NCBI GenBank assembly: GCA_001970955.1
Contig: MPUH01000307.1
Span: 1-64,000 of the forward strand
Origin: Stentor coeruleus
Lineage: Eukaryota; Ciliophora; Heterotrichea; Heterotrichida; Stentoridae
Direction: 5' to 3'
DNA length: 64,000 bases
Shown: piece by piece, positions 31,584 to 40,910 of the stretch
How positions within the stretch are numbered: position 1 is the first letter of the stretch
How the letters are laid out: the number at the start of each line of letters is the position of its first letter
Position numbers and translations under genes: made by a program
The notes under the pieces: generated by a model
Database searches by the model: none
Told to the model about the DNA's origin: nothing
The model's input: the letters and a program-made list of their open reading frames with translations, nothing else

Positions 31584-34500
31584 ATGGTAAGCAAGCATCT
31601 GTTTGTAATGCTCCTGCTGCTTGGCAGCATCTACAGTCAAGATACCGTTGATGAGATAACCGAGACCGAAGACACATCTGATGAGGAAACAGAGTCTGTT
31701 GATAGCACTTCTGACCTTGACGTTGCCATTGAAGATGCAGAAACTGAATTGACGGACACTGCTTTAATAACCTCAGAAGACCTTTATGAGAATGCTCAAG
31801 CTTTACAATCAGTCCTTGAACTTATGGAATCAACTGGTACAACAACTGTCACTATACTTGGCATTGATTATGATACAGAATCATTATCTGGATATATTGA
31901 AAGTATCGAACTTGAAGCTGCAGAACAAGAAGCTATTGAAGAAGCTGTTGATATAGCCGAAAACATTTTAGATGATGGAAATATGGATGATTCTACATCA
32001 GAACAGCTTAATGATTATGCTGAAGCTTTAGAAGATGTTTTAGCTCTTATGGAAACTGATGATGTTGCTGTAATTTTTGATATACAATATAATTATGAAG
32101 AAGTTGAAGGGCTTATTGAAGAAGCATATGAAGATTCTATTGATGCTGAGGAACAAGAAGCTTTAGCACAAGCTGAACTTGAAAATGCTGAAGAAGATCT
32201 TGAATTAGAAGTATTAGATGGCCTTGAAGCACTTGAAAACGATGAACTTACTGAAGAAGAAACAGTTGAATTAACTGATGATATTGAAGAACTTTTACTT
32301 GTACTTGAAACTGAGGAGACTATAGGTGAAGATGAAGATGAACTTACAACTGATGATTTAGCAAGTATTGAAGATGATTTAGAAGAACAATTAAATATTG
32401 ATGAAGAAGAAGCTGCTTTAGTTGCTGAGGATGAGATTAATGAAGATGGAACTACTTCAGAAGATTTAGAAGAAGATTTAGAAGCAGTTGAAGAACTTAT
32501 TGAAACTTTAGATGATGGTTCTGTTGTTGTTATAAATGATGAAGATTATGATGAAAGTGAACTTGAAGAACTTGCTGAAAGTATTGATGAAGATATTGAT
32601 GATCAAGAGAGTATTGAAGAAGCTGTTGAAGAAGCTGAAGCTATTGTTGATGGTTATGTAGTTTTAACTTCTGATCAACTTTATGATTATGCTGAAGCTT
32701 TAGAAGAAGTATATGCTCTTATGGATGATGATGATTATGCTGTGATTTTCGATGTTGTTTATACAAAAGAAGAAGTTGATGAGCTTATTGATCAAACTTT
32801 AGTTGAAGCTGAAGCTGCTGTTGAATTAGAAGCACTTATAGCAGAAACTGAAGAAGTTTTAGAGGAAGAATTAGTTGAAGAAATCAATGAAGCACTTGAA
32901 GATGATAATTTAACTGTAGAAGAAGAAGCTGAATTAGCTGAAAACCTTGAAGTTCTTGCTGAAGAAATCGAACCAGAAGATGAAGTTGAAATTGGTGGTG
33001 AAGAACTAAATGCTGATGATTTATTAGCTGAAGCTGAAGCTGTTGAAGAAAGTGCTGAAGAAAACTTAGAGATTGAAGAAGCTGAAAATGTACTTAGTGA
33101 TGATGAAGATCCTACATCAGAAGATCTTGAAGACCTTATAGATGAATTAGATGATATAACTGTTACTGAAACTATTGAAATTGATGATGAGGTTATAGAA
33201 GATCAAGATGATCTTGAAGAGTATATTGAAGAACTTGAAATTTTAGAAGAGGAACTTGAGGATCAGGAAATATTAGATGAAGAAATAGCTGAAGCTGAAG
33301 ATGTGTTAAATGAAGGCGAAGTTCCAACATCAGCTGATCTTTTTGATCTCGCTGAAGAATTAGAAGATGTTTTAGAAATAATGCCTGATGATTATATTGT
33401 CGAAGTTGATGGTGTTGAATATGATTATGAATCATTAGAAGCTTATATAGATAGCCTTTATACTGATGCTGAAATTCTTGCTGAGGAAGAAGAACTTGAG
33501 CAAGCTGCTGAAGAAGCTGAAGAAGCTTTAGGTGATGCAAGTACATCAGATCAACTTTTAGCTTATATTCAAGCTCTTGAGGATTTACTTGAGATTATGG
33601 ATGAAGATGATGTTGTTGTTATTTTTGATGAAGAATACACTGAAGCTGATATTGATGAAGAAATATCAGAAACTACAATTTCTGCTGAAGCTATGATTAT
33701 ACAAGAAGAACTTGATAATGCAATAACCGAAGTTGAACTTGCTGTAGAAGATTTAACTACATCTGATGAAGTTGAAGTACTTATAAGTGAATATGAAGAT
33801 TTAGTTGAAGAAATGGAAGACTCAGATGAAAGTACAGTTGTAGTTTCAGATGATGAAGTAACTGTAGATGATATTGATACTGTTATTGAAGATTTACAAG
33901 ACTTAGCTGATGAACTTGCTAGTCAAGAAGAACTTAATGCTATAGCTTTAGAGATTGAAGAATATGTTGATCAATATGTTGCTGATGATGGAACTGTTTA
34001 TATAACAGCTGAACAACTTGAAGGAGAATTAGAACTTTGGGTTGAATTAGAAGAAGCTTTAGATGAAGGAGAAACTGTTATAGTAGATGGTTGGGAATAT
34101 AATGATGACTCTGCAGATGATTTTATTGTAGCTATTGAAGAAACCCTTGATTATTTACAAGATGAAGATGTTGTACAAGTTGTTGTAGATGGTGAAGTAT
34201 CTTATATGTCTGAGACTGAATATGAGAATTTAATTGAAGTAGAAAAAGTTGTAACTGAAATCGAAGCTATTATGACTCTTGGGGATTTTACTTCTAATGA
34301 CCTTTATGCTTTATCTGATGCTGTTGAAGCTTTAATTGAACTTATTGAAGAAGAAGATGTTGTTGTGATATTAGGGGAAGAATATACTTATGATGAATTA
34401 GTCACTCTTTCTGAAGAATCAGAAAATGAAGCTGTGATTTTAGCTTATCAAGAATCTTTAGATGCTTTAGCTGATGTGGTTACTTATTTGATTCAATCTA

Positions 34501-35924
34501 ATAATGAATATTCAACAGAAGAGGAGCTTGAAGAATTACTTGAAGCATGGGAGGATTTATATGAAGCAATGGGTGATAGTGATACTGTAGTTGTGGATTA
34601 TAAAGAATATACAAAGACAGATGTTGAAGGTGAAATCGAAGCTATTGAAGAAAATCTAAGTGAACTTGATGATGGAGAAATATTATTCACTGATCCAGAA
34701 ACAGGGGCGACTGAGAGCCAAAGTGCAGAAGTAACTGAATCAGCATCTTTATCTAGTGATGCTTATATTGACCTTATAACCTCATCTACAAGCTTTAAAG
34801 AAGAAACCCCAGTAGTTTCTACCGCCGAACCTTTTGATTTTATAGCCTCAGCTACTGGTGAGCCTTTAATTTTTGTAGTAGTCGAACCACCAGTAAATAC
34901 TTTAACTTTCCTTCAAACAAGTGATGCAGATGCCGAATTACAAAGAGATGAAGATGAAGAACCAACTGATGATAGTGAAGATATTGCCGGAACAGAATAT
35001 TCAGTAGGTGAAGTAAATTTCATCCTAGTCACAACATATATCCAAGATGAAGATGGTACTGGTAAAGTATATGTTTTATCAGAAGAAGATGATAGTTATA
35101 CAACTTTACTTATTGGCCTTCAAGAACCTACAGGTTTATGTTTTGACGTAAATCATAACTTTTTATATGTTGCAGATCAAGGTGGTTTAGATGATGGAAA
35201 AGTATATCAATATCAAATCAATTGGGATGATGATGATACATTTGAACTTGAAAATACAGTTGTTGTTGAAATTTATACTGGAACACCAAGTGATTGTAAA
35301 GTTGATGCTTATGGGAATTTATATATAACTGATGCTGAGACAAATTCTATACACAAGTTTTATTATTCAGATTTGTACTATGGGTATTCTAATGTATATA
35401 CCATTTTATATACTGCTGATACTAACACTGATGAAATTGATATTCCATTAGGGATTGAGTTATTAGAAAGTGATGAGATTTACTTTGTTAATAATGGAGA
35501 TGGGTTAGTTGCAGGGACTTTGAATAGAGCTGAATGTGAAATTGAATCAACAAATGAAGAAGAAATACAAATATTAGTATCAGGAAGTAATCCTGCTTGG
35601 GGTTTAGCTTTAGCTGATAGATGGGTTTATTACTCTTTAGATACTGGGGATATATCTGCTTATCATTTAGATGAAAAAGTTACTGAGAATTTCTCTACTG
35701 GGTTTTTCATTGCCCCAAGAGGACTTTGTTATGGGAATGAACATGTTTATGTTACGGATAATGGAATAGGAGCTTTGTATAAGATGAAAGAAGGAGAATA
35801 TGATGAACCTGTTTTGATGTTTTATGTACAAGCAATTAGTTCTTGTTTTGCTGTGAATTTGGGTGATACGGATGCCTCGATGATGATTGGTGTAGTGATG
35901 TCGATTATGTGGCTTTTGAATTAG
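31584..35924 (+). CDS. Giant secreted acidic repeat protein with C-terminal propeller-like domain
   Basis: 1446 residues. A signal peptide is clear (residues 1-18, LFVMLLLLGSIYS). Residues 20-1120 contain no Arg, His or Cys and only four Lys (395, 888, 1007, 1011), with Asp/Glu dominating. A repeat of about 72 residues recurs some 13 times, starting near 63, 138, 218, 290, 361, 444, 510, 581, 653, 725, 803, 903 and 976. Its pattern is TSxxLxxYxxALExVLxLM, a strand-turn-strand VVVIFDxxYxYxE, then helices. Residues 1140-1420 resemble NHL-type propeller blades (PTGLCFDVNHNFLYVAD, GNLYITD, RGLCYGNEHVYVTD). The C terminus is hydrophobic (MMIGVVMSIMWLLN) after small residues, fitting a GPI-attachment signal. 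Likely a surface or pellicle/lumen protein, perhaps Ca2+-binding; function unknown. Confidence 0.85.
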   Translation: MVSKHLFVMLLLLGSIYSQDTVDEITETEDTSDEETESVDSTSDLDVAIEDAETELTDTALITSEDLYENAQALQSVLELMESTGTTTVTILGIDYDTESLSGYIESIELEAAEQEAIEEAVDIAENILDDGNMDDSTSEQLNDYAEALEDVLALMETDDVAVIFDIQYNYEEVEGLIEEAYEDSIDAEEQEALAQAELENAEEDLELEVLDGLEALENDELTEEETVELTDDIEELLLVLETEETIGEDEDELTTDDLASIEDDLEEQLNIDEEEAALVAEDEINEDGTTSEDLEEDLEAVEELIETLDDGSVVVINDEDYDESELEELAESIDEDIDDQESIEEAVEEAEAIVDGYVVLTSDQLYDYAEALEEVYALMDDDDYAVIFDVVYTKEEVDELIDQTLVEAEAAVELEALIAETEEVLEEELVEEINEALEDDNLTVEEEAELAENLEVLAEEIEPEDEVEIGGEELNADDLLAEAEAVEESAEENLEIEEAENVLSDDEDPTSEDLEDLIDELDDITVTETIEIDDEVIEDQDDLEEYIEELEILEEELEDQEILDEEIAEAEDVLNEGEVPTSADLFDLAEELEDVLEIMPDDYIVEVDGVEYDYESLEAYIDSLYTDAEILAEEEELEQAAEEAEEALGDASTSDQLLAYIQALEDLLEIMDEDDVVVIFDEEYTEADIDEEISETTISAEAMIIQEELDNAITEVELAVEDLTTSDEVEVLISEYEDLVEEMEDSDESTVVVSDDEVTVDDIDTVIEDLQDLADELASQEELNAIALEIEEYVDQYVADDGTVYITAEQLEGELELWVELEEALDEGETVIVDGWEYNDDSADDFIVAIEETLDYLQDEDVVQVVVDGEVSYMSETEYENLIEVEKVVTEIEAIMTLGDFTSNDLYALSDAVEALIELIEEEDVVVILGEEYTYDELVTLSEESENEAVILAYQESLDALADVVTYLIQSNNEYSTEEELEELLEAWEDLYEAMGDSDTVVVDYKEYTKTDVEGEIEAIEENLSELDDGEILFTDPETGATESQSAEVTESASLSSDAYIDLITSSTSFKEETPVVSTAEPFDFIASATGEPLIFVVVEPPVNTLTFLQTSDADAELQRDEDEEPTDDSEDIAGTEYSVGEVNFILVTTYIQDEDGTGKVYVLSEEDDSYTTLLIGLQEPTGLCFDVNHNFLYVADQGGLDDGKVYQYQINWDDDDTFELENTVVVEIYTGTPSDCKVDAYGNLYITDAETNSIHKFYYSDLYYGYSNVYTILYTADTNTDEIDIPLGIELLESDEIYFVNNGDGLVAGTLNRAECEIESTNEEEIQILVSGSNPAWGLALADRWVYYSLDTGDISAYHLDEKVTENFSTGFFIAPRGLCYGNEHVYVTDNGIGALYKMKEGEYDEPVLMFYVQAISSCFAVNLGDTDASMMIGVVMSIMWLLN

Positions 35925-36483
35925 AGAATAGTAATTACTTAATTATTGAAAGAATTTTTTTTTTGGATGGAAGTGGATTTTGGGTTTATTGCAGAGTTTG
36001 GGTTTGCAAGGGTTAAGATTGGTATAAATTATTCTTCTTTTAAGATAGAATCTTTGTCTTTGTGTTGAAGCAACTCACATGAATCAGTCTTTCTTAGCAT
36101 ACTTCCTCACAACTGGGCTAAGCACTTCATTACATTTTGCACACCTTCTTTCAATAAAGCTTCTCACATTTTCTGTTCATTATTTGCATCCTATTATTTT
36201 TTCCCATTATTCCTTTGACTAAACACTTAAAAATCATATGCGATAAGTTAATACAACATAAAAATTTAACAATTTCCATCTTCTTATAAAAAATCAATTA
36301 TAAAAATACAAACCAAATTATCAAAACTACAATTTATCCCTTTGATCTTAACTCATCATATTTTCCAAAAAAAAATCCCATATTCCAATCCATTTAAAAA
36401 TTCACAAAAAAAACTCCTATAAAAATCAAAAATACTTTCAATCTAATTAAACTATCTATAAAAATATCTCACATAAAAAACAA
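35925..36483. other. Convergent intergenic region
   Basis: Between two 3' ends. G-rich, C-poor at 35940-36050, then C-rich, G-poor at 36080-36480. No gene seen. Confidence 0.55.
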
Positions 36484-38595
36484 TCATGGCTCATCTTCAT
36501 TACACAAGCATAAATAATGCGATTGTAGAGCTTCAAACATTTCTTGAAGAGCGTCATCATTAAATTCAACAATAAACACCGACTCAGGAATAATCTGAGG
36601 AATCATCGATTCAGTCCTAATCCTATCAGCCGTACCAAAATGTGAGCTAATATTACTATGTGCTCTCATTAATCCATCAAATATAAACTCAAGTTCTTGA
36701 ACCCTTGTTAAACTAATAACAGAAAAAACATCAGAACTTTTCTGAGATTTCTTAGCTTTTGGTTCAACAGCAACAGTTTCACCCCAGCAATCAATTCGTC
36801 TTTTAGCTTTCCATTCAACTTTTGTAGGTTTATATGTTTGTGATTTCCTTTTTAAAAAACTATGTCTTGGTTTTCTTCCTTCAAACTGCATATCTAAAGG
36901 CTTAGTTTGCGTGTTTTCATTTTTCACTACATCTTCAAAACTATCAAAAACTGGTTCTTTAAAAGGTTTAATTGGTTTGTTGTCTTTGTTATAATCTTTT
37001 ATAGGTTTGATTTCATAAGTTTCTTCAGTTTCATATTTAAAATCATCAAGTTCTTCATTGAAATTATTATTTTTTACTTTAGTATTTGGAGTTTTGGGGT
37101 TGTATTTAGCATTTTGTCCTCTTCGGAGAAAATTTTTAAAAGTTTTTTTAGGTTTGTCTACTTCAATAAATTCAGGTTCTTCAGGAATTTCTGCAGTTTT
37201 TACTGGTTCATCTTCTCTGGATTTTATTGGGCTTGGTTTGATTTCATAAGTTTCTTCAGTTTCATATTTTAAATCATCAGGTTCTTCATTAAGGTTATTA
37301 TTTTTTACTTTAGTATTTGGAGTTTTGGGGTTGTATTTAGCGTTTTGTCCTCTTCGGAGAAAATTTTTAAAAGTTTTTTTAGATTTGTCTACTTCAATAA
37401 ATTCAGGTTCTTCAGGAATTTCTGCAGTTTTTACTGGTTCATCTTCTCTGGATTTTATTGGGCTTGGCTTTTCTGTTATAGGAAGGTTTTGTGGCTCTTG
37501 GTTAATGCTTGATAGATGTTTTTCTTTTTTCTCATGAGTTGATATAAAAGATTCTAATATTGTGGTTTTTTGAATTGGACCTTGAGGGTTTAGATAACTT
37601 GAAGTACGGTAAAGCTTTTGGATTTCTCGTATGAATTTAGATTTTATTATTGGGATTTGTGATGAGATTTGGGTGATGAGAGATAGGTTTTGTTCTGAGT
37701 CCAGAAGCTCGGTTTTTAATGAGGTTAAGTCTGTGATCCCTGTGATTAAGTATTGGATGTTCCGGTTTTTCATTATTTTCCTGACCTTCCATCCTTTTAC
37801 AAGTGCTAGTATATAGCACTTTGCTCTACTCCTCTCACTTACCACAACCTCATAAGCTTTTTTAACCTTAAACCCTCTCCATACTTTCTGTATATAAACA
37901 GCTGAGTATTCCTTAAACATTTCCATTATCTGTTGTTTCTCCTTCTGCCTAAATACCACCCATGTCCTCAAAGCTCTCAATATTTTATAAGGGGCAAAAA
38001 GTATTTTAATCCTCTTAGCAATCTCTCTAAGCCTCACAAGGACCATTTTCCTTAAATGTCTTTCCCACAAAGGGACAAATTTCTTCCTCTGTATCCATCC
38101 TCGTATTATTTTTTGTATTTTTATTGCAGACTTTTTCCTTTTTTCCATCAAAATTTCTTTTTCCTTAGCTTTTTGCTTTAATTCCAACAACTGAGCTTGT
38201 TTTGTAAGTTTTTGTGTTTGAGTTTTTGATGATAAAGTATTCAATAAAGTCTTATCATGATTTATGAATTGATCATAAGATACTTGTCCTGTTGATATAA
38301 ATTTAGGGTCTTTTATTGTATATGCAAAAGATTCATTTTGTTTTGAAGGGTTAATTAAAGTTGTTGATGAATATGCTGGGGATTTACTTCGGAAATTTGA
38401 CCCGATACTAGTGTTTTGAAAAGGAATAGTTTGTGATGAATAAAGTTGAGGGTTTTGGATGTTATATATTGGGGATTTACTTTGGGTTTCAGGATGGAAA
38501 CTTAAGAAATTTGCTGAGTTGTAGATGCTTTGAGAGGATTTGTAGGTGTTCATAGGGTTTTCAAAGAAATATTCGAAAGGAGGTGGCTTGCTCAT
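36484..38595 (-). CDS. IQ-motif (calmodulin-binding) protein with internal duplication
   Basis: This 703-residue protein has IQ motifs at about 157-176 (AIKIQKIIRGWIQRKKF) and 232-251 (AVYIQKVWRGFKVKKAY), with a weaker one near 259-274. IQ motifs bind calmodulin or centrin-like proteins. The N-terminal 130 residues are Ser/Gln/Asn-rich. A 77-residue segment (PSPIKSREDE...ETYEIK) is present twice in tandem in the middle, differing at only about four positions. The C-terminal 120 residues are folded-looking and unidentified. Centrin- and IQ-type proteins suggest a cytoskeletal role, by inference. Start ATG 38595. Confidence 0.8.
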   Translation of the reverse strand: MSKPPPFEYFFENPMNTYKSSQSIYNSANFLSFHPETQSKSPIYNIQNPQLYSSQTIPFQNTSIGSNFRSKSPAYSSTTLINPSKQNESFAYTIKDPKFISTGQVSYDQFINHDKTLLNTLSSKTQTQKLTKQAQLLELKQKAKEKEILMEKRKKSAIKIQKIIRGWIQRKKFVPLWERHLRKMVLVRLREIAKRIKILFAPYKILRALRTWVVFRQKEKQQIMEMFKEYSAVYIQKVWRGFKVKKAYEVVVSERSRAKCYILALVKGWKVRKIMKNRNIQYLITGITDLTSLKTELLDSEQNLSLITQISSQIPIIKSKFIREIQKLYRTSSYLNPQGPIQKTTILESFISTHEKKEKHLSSINQEPQNLPITEKPSPIKSREDEPVKTAEIPEEPEFIEVDKSKKTFKNFLRRGQNAKYNPKTPNTKVKNNNLNEEPDDLKYETEETYEIKPSPIKSREDEPVKTAEIPEEPEFIEVDKPKKTFKNFLRRGQNAKYNPKTPNTKVKNNNFNEELDDFKYETEETYEIKPIKDYNKDNKPIKPFKEPVFDSFEDVVKNENTQTKPLDMQFEGRKPRHSFLKRKSQTYKPTKVEWKAKRRIDCWGETVAVEPKAKKSQKSSDVFSVISLTRVQELEFIFDGLMRAHSNISSHFGTADRIRTESMIPQIIPESVFIVEFNDDALQEMFEALQSHYLCLCNEDEP
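37004..37465 (-). repeat. Two 231-bp tandem in-frame copies in the IQ gene
   Basis: Shared anchors (for example GATTTTATTGGGCTTGG at 37220 and 37451) are offset by 231 bases, exactly 77 codons. The two encoded units differ in about four residues (Ser/Pro, Leu/Phe, Pro/Leu, Leu/Phe), so the duplication is young or homogenised. Confidence 0.9.
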
Positions 38596-39123
38596 TTGTG
38601 TTATGGATTTATATTAAGATTTTTGAAGATAAGAGAAAAGATGGGAAATAGAGTTTAGGTGTGATGGGTGGAATTGTTTTAGGTTGGGTATTGAGAAAGT
38701 TAAGGTAAATATTTTTGTGAATGTTGTTGGTGATAATGAAATTTTTGGTTTTATGTTTATATAATAGAATCAATATTATTTATTATCTGCTATATGTATT
38801 AAAATATTGTATCAAACAAATAAAGGTAGCTCATATCATTGCTATATATTTTCAATCATGCTTCAAATATACCTATTCATACATCAACTATTTCCAATCA
38901 CTTTTATTAATACCATAAAAATATCTCTCAAAAAATTTTTTTTTTTAATCTAACTACTTAATCCAAAATCCATTACCCAACTAAAAAATCTTATTAAATT
39001 ATAAAATAACAACAAAAATCCATAATCAAAAAATCCAAACCCACAAAAGCCTTATAAACTACCAAAACAACTCAACTCTTATACAATTTCTCATTAAATC
39101 TCCAAAAGGGCCCCAGTTTAAAA
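38596..39123. other. Divergent promoter region
   Basis: G-rich, C-poor at 38596-38760, then C-rich, nearly G-free at 38930-39110. No gene seen. Confidence 0.55.
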
Positions 39124-40848
39124 ATGAGAATTAAATTCCATTACCGAAGTCAAGTCTATAGCCTAGGCAAAATCCCAGCATCAATAGACGAACTCTACGA
39201 TCTAGTCCTCCGAACTCTTCCAGAACCAATTCACCCTTCAAGTTTAAATATTTTCTACACAGACTCAGATTGTGATCAAATATCCTTAACAACAACAGAT
39301 TCTTTAAAAGAAGCCTTATTTTACAATCCTGACTGCCTTCATCTATCAATAGAAATACAAAATTCATATCAAGAAGACAATAACCCTATATTTTCTGAAG
39401 AAATCATAGACATAACCAACCTTTGGAAATCCCTTAAAGCTGTATTTTCGATATTTTATGATAAAAAGTTTTCAGGATTAGGGATTTTAGTCAACCTTCG
39501 TTTAGGGCTTACAACAACTAAAGTCCTTCCTTCTATAGAATCAGCTACAAATGCAACAATTTACTTCGAAGACTGTCCTGCACCTATTAAAATCAACCCC
39601 CAAAACTTTTTTGTCATAGCAGGAAATGTTGTTTTTTTTAGTTTTCAATCAACTTTTGCACTTTTTGAACTTGAAGAACTATCTTTGTCTTTTACAACAC
39701 AAAAAAATATTGGAAAAGGATTGACCCTTGCCCGTATTGAGAATAATGATGTCCTTGGGAAAATAAAATATGTTAATATTAAGCAAAGTCTTGGAAGAAG
39801 ATTGTTATATGAATGCTATAGTCCATGTGGACCTATTGGAAGTCCTTTATTTTCTGAGGATTTAAAGCTTTTAGGTATACAACTAAGTCATTATGCACAA
39901 GTTAATGAAGTTTATAGTTGTGAAGAAATACTTAGTGCTTTGAAACAATTAGAATATAATCCTAAGACTGTTAGCTTGATACAGTCAATTGAACCATTTT
40001 TAGTTAATGATTGTAGTTATGAAACTTTGATTATGACTCCACCTTCACAAGTCCCTAGGGTGCATGGGATAAGTTCTAATAAAGCTCAGCTTTTGACATA
40101 TAATATAGCTACATGTGAAAGTTCATCAGTTTATATTAAAGATAAAGTTAGTGAAGGAGTTTCACTATGCCTTATCCCAAACGGTATTTTCCTCAGTGGG
40201 GGTAAAAACTCTCTTCAAAAAGCTAAAGTTTTTTTCTTCACATCTGAAGCTAACTGGATAGATCTTCAAATGCCTCAAGCCCACTATACCCATACCTCAT
40301 TATACATCAACAACAAAATCCATCTAATTGGAGGACGTAATTCAATAAGACCAATAAGTAATTGTGAAAGTTTTAATTGTAACATATATGAATGGGAAAT
40401 CCTACCATCAATGAGATGTAACAGAAGTTATCCTTCAGCAATTGAGTTTTGTGGATTAATATATGTATTTGGTGGAGATAATGGTGAAGAAGATTTAGAT
40501 AATATTGAGATTTTTGATGGGATAAAATGGAAACTACATGATATAAAAATGCCTTGTCATTTATATGGAATGGGATGTTTAGTATTAGATGATGAAAATG
40601 TTTTGATTTTAGGTGGGTTGAATAGAAGAGTTAGAAGTAATGTTAAGGTTTTTAAAATGAATATTGTAATGGGTAAAATGATTGTAGAAAACTGTGAGGA
40701 AAAAATTGGAATAGGTAGTTTGTGTAGTCCTTATTATACAGCGGATAGTGTGTATTTTTATAATAGTCAAGGAGAGTTGATTAAGTATTGTAGGCATTCT
40801 CAGAAGGTTTATAAACAAAGAGTTGGGGTTTCGAATGCATTTGATTAG
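39124..40848 (+). CDS. PB1 / trypsin-like pseudo-protease / Kelch protein
   Basis: 574 residues. About 1-80 is PB1-like (MRIKFHYRSQVYSL, FYTDSDCDQISLTTTDSL), with an acidic OPCA-type loop. About 108-272 resembles a chymotrypsin-fold protease, including CGPIGSPLFSEDLKLLGIQL (235-254), where GDSGSP would be expected. The nucleophile Ser position holds Ile, so this domain is probably not catalytic. About 320-560 holds Kelch repeats (HLIGGRNS, IYVFGGDNGEED, VLILGGLNRR). PB1 gives oligomerisation; Kelch gives protein binding. I do not know this combination from a named family, and the protease assignment is tentative. A second PB1-containing gene lies at 4377. Confidence 0.65.
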   Translation: MRIKFHYRSQVYSLGKIPASIDELYDLVLRTLPEPIHPSSLNIFYTDSDCDQISLTTTDSLKEALFYNPDCLHLSIEIQNSYQEDNNPIFSEEIIDITNLWKSLKAVFSIFYDKKFSGLGILVNLRLGLTTTKVLPSIESATNATIYFEDCPAPIKINPQNFFVIAGNVVFFSFQSTFALFELEELSLSFTTQKNIGKGLTLARIENNDVLGKIKYVNIKQSLGRRLLYECYSPCGPIGSPLFSEDLKLLGIQLSHYAQVNEVYSCEEILSALKQLEYNPKTVSLIQSIEPFLVNDCSYETLIMTPPSQVPRVHGISSNKAQLLTYNIATCESSSVYIKDKVSEGVSLCLIPNGIFLSGGKNSLQKAKVFFFTSEANWIDLQMPQAHYTHTSLYINNKIHLIGGRNSIRPISNCESFNCNIYEWEILPSMRCNRSYPSAIEFCGLIYVFGGDNGEEDLDNIEIFDGIKWKLHDIKMPCHLYGMGCLVLDDENVLILGGLNRRVRSNVKVFKMNIVMGKMIVENCEEKIGIGSLCSPYYTADSVYFYNSQGELIKYCRHSQKVYKQRVGVSNAFD

Positions 40849-40910
40849 TATTTAATAGAATTTTTTTATGTAAAAAAAAATGATAGGTTTTTCTTACAAG
40901 AGATTGTTAT

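Noticed and set aside
33193-33546. 117-codon antisense frame in the acidic protein gene
   Set aside because: It is Leu/His/Gln-rich and arises from the biased codons of the acidic repeat on the other strand.
36907-37537. Plus-strand Phe-rich frames over the IQ gene
   Set aside because: They are shadows of the duplicated Lys/Glu-rich coding sequence on the minus strand.
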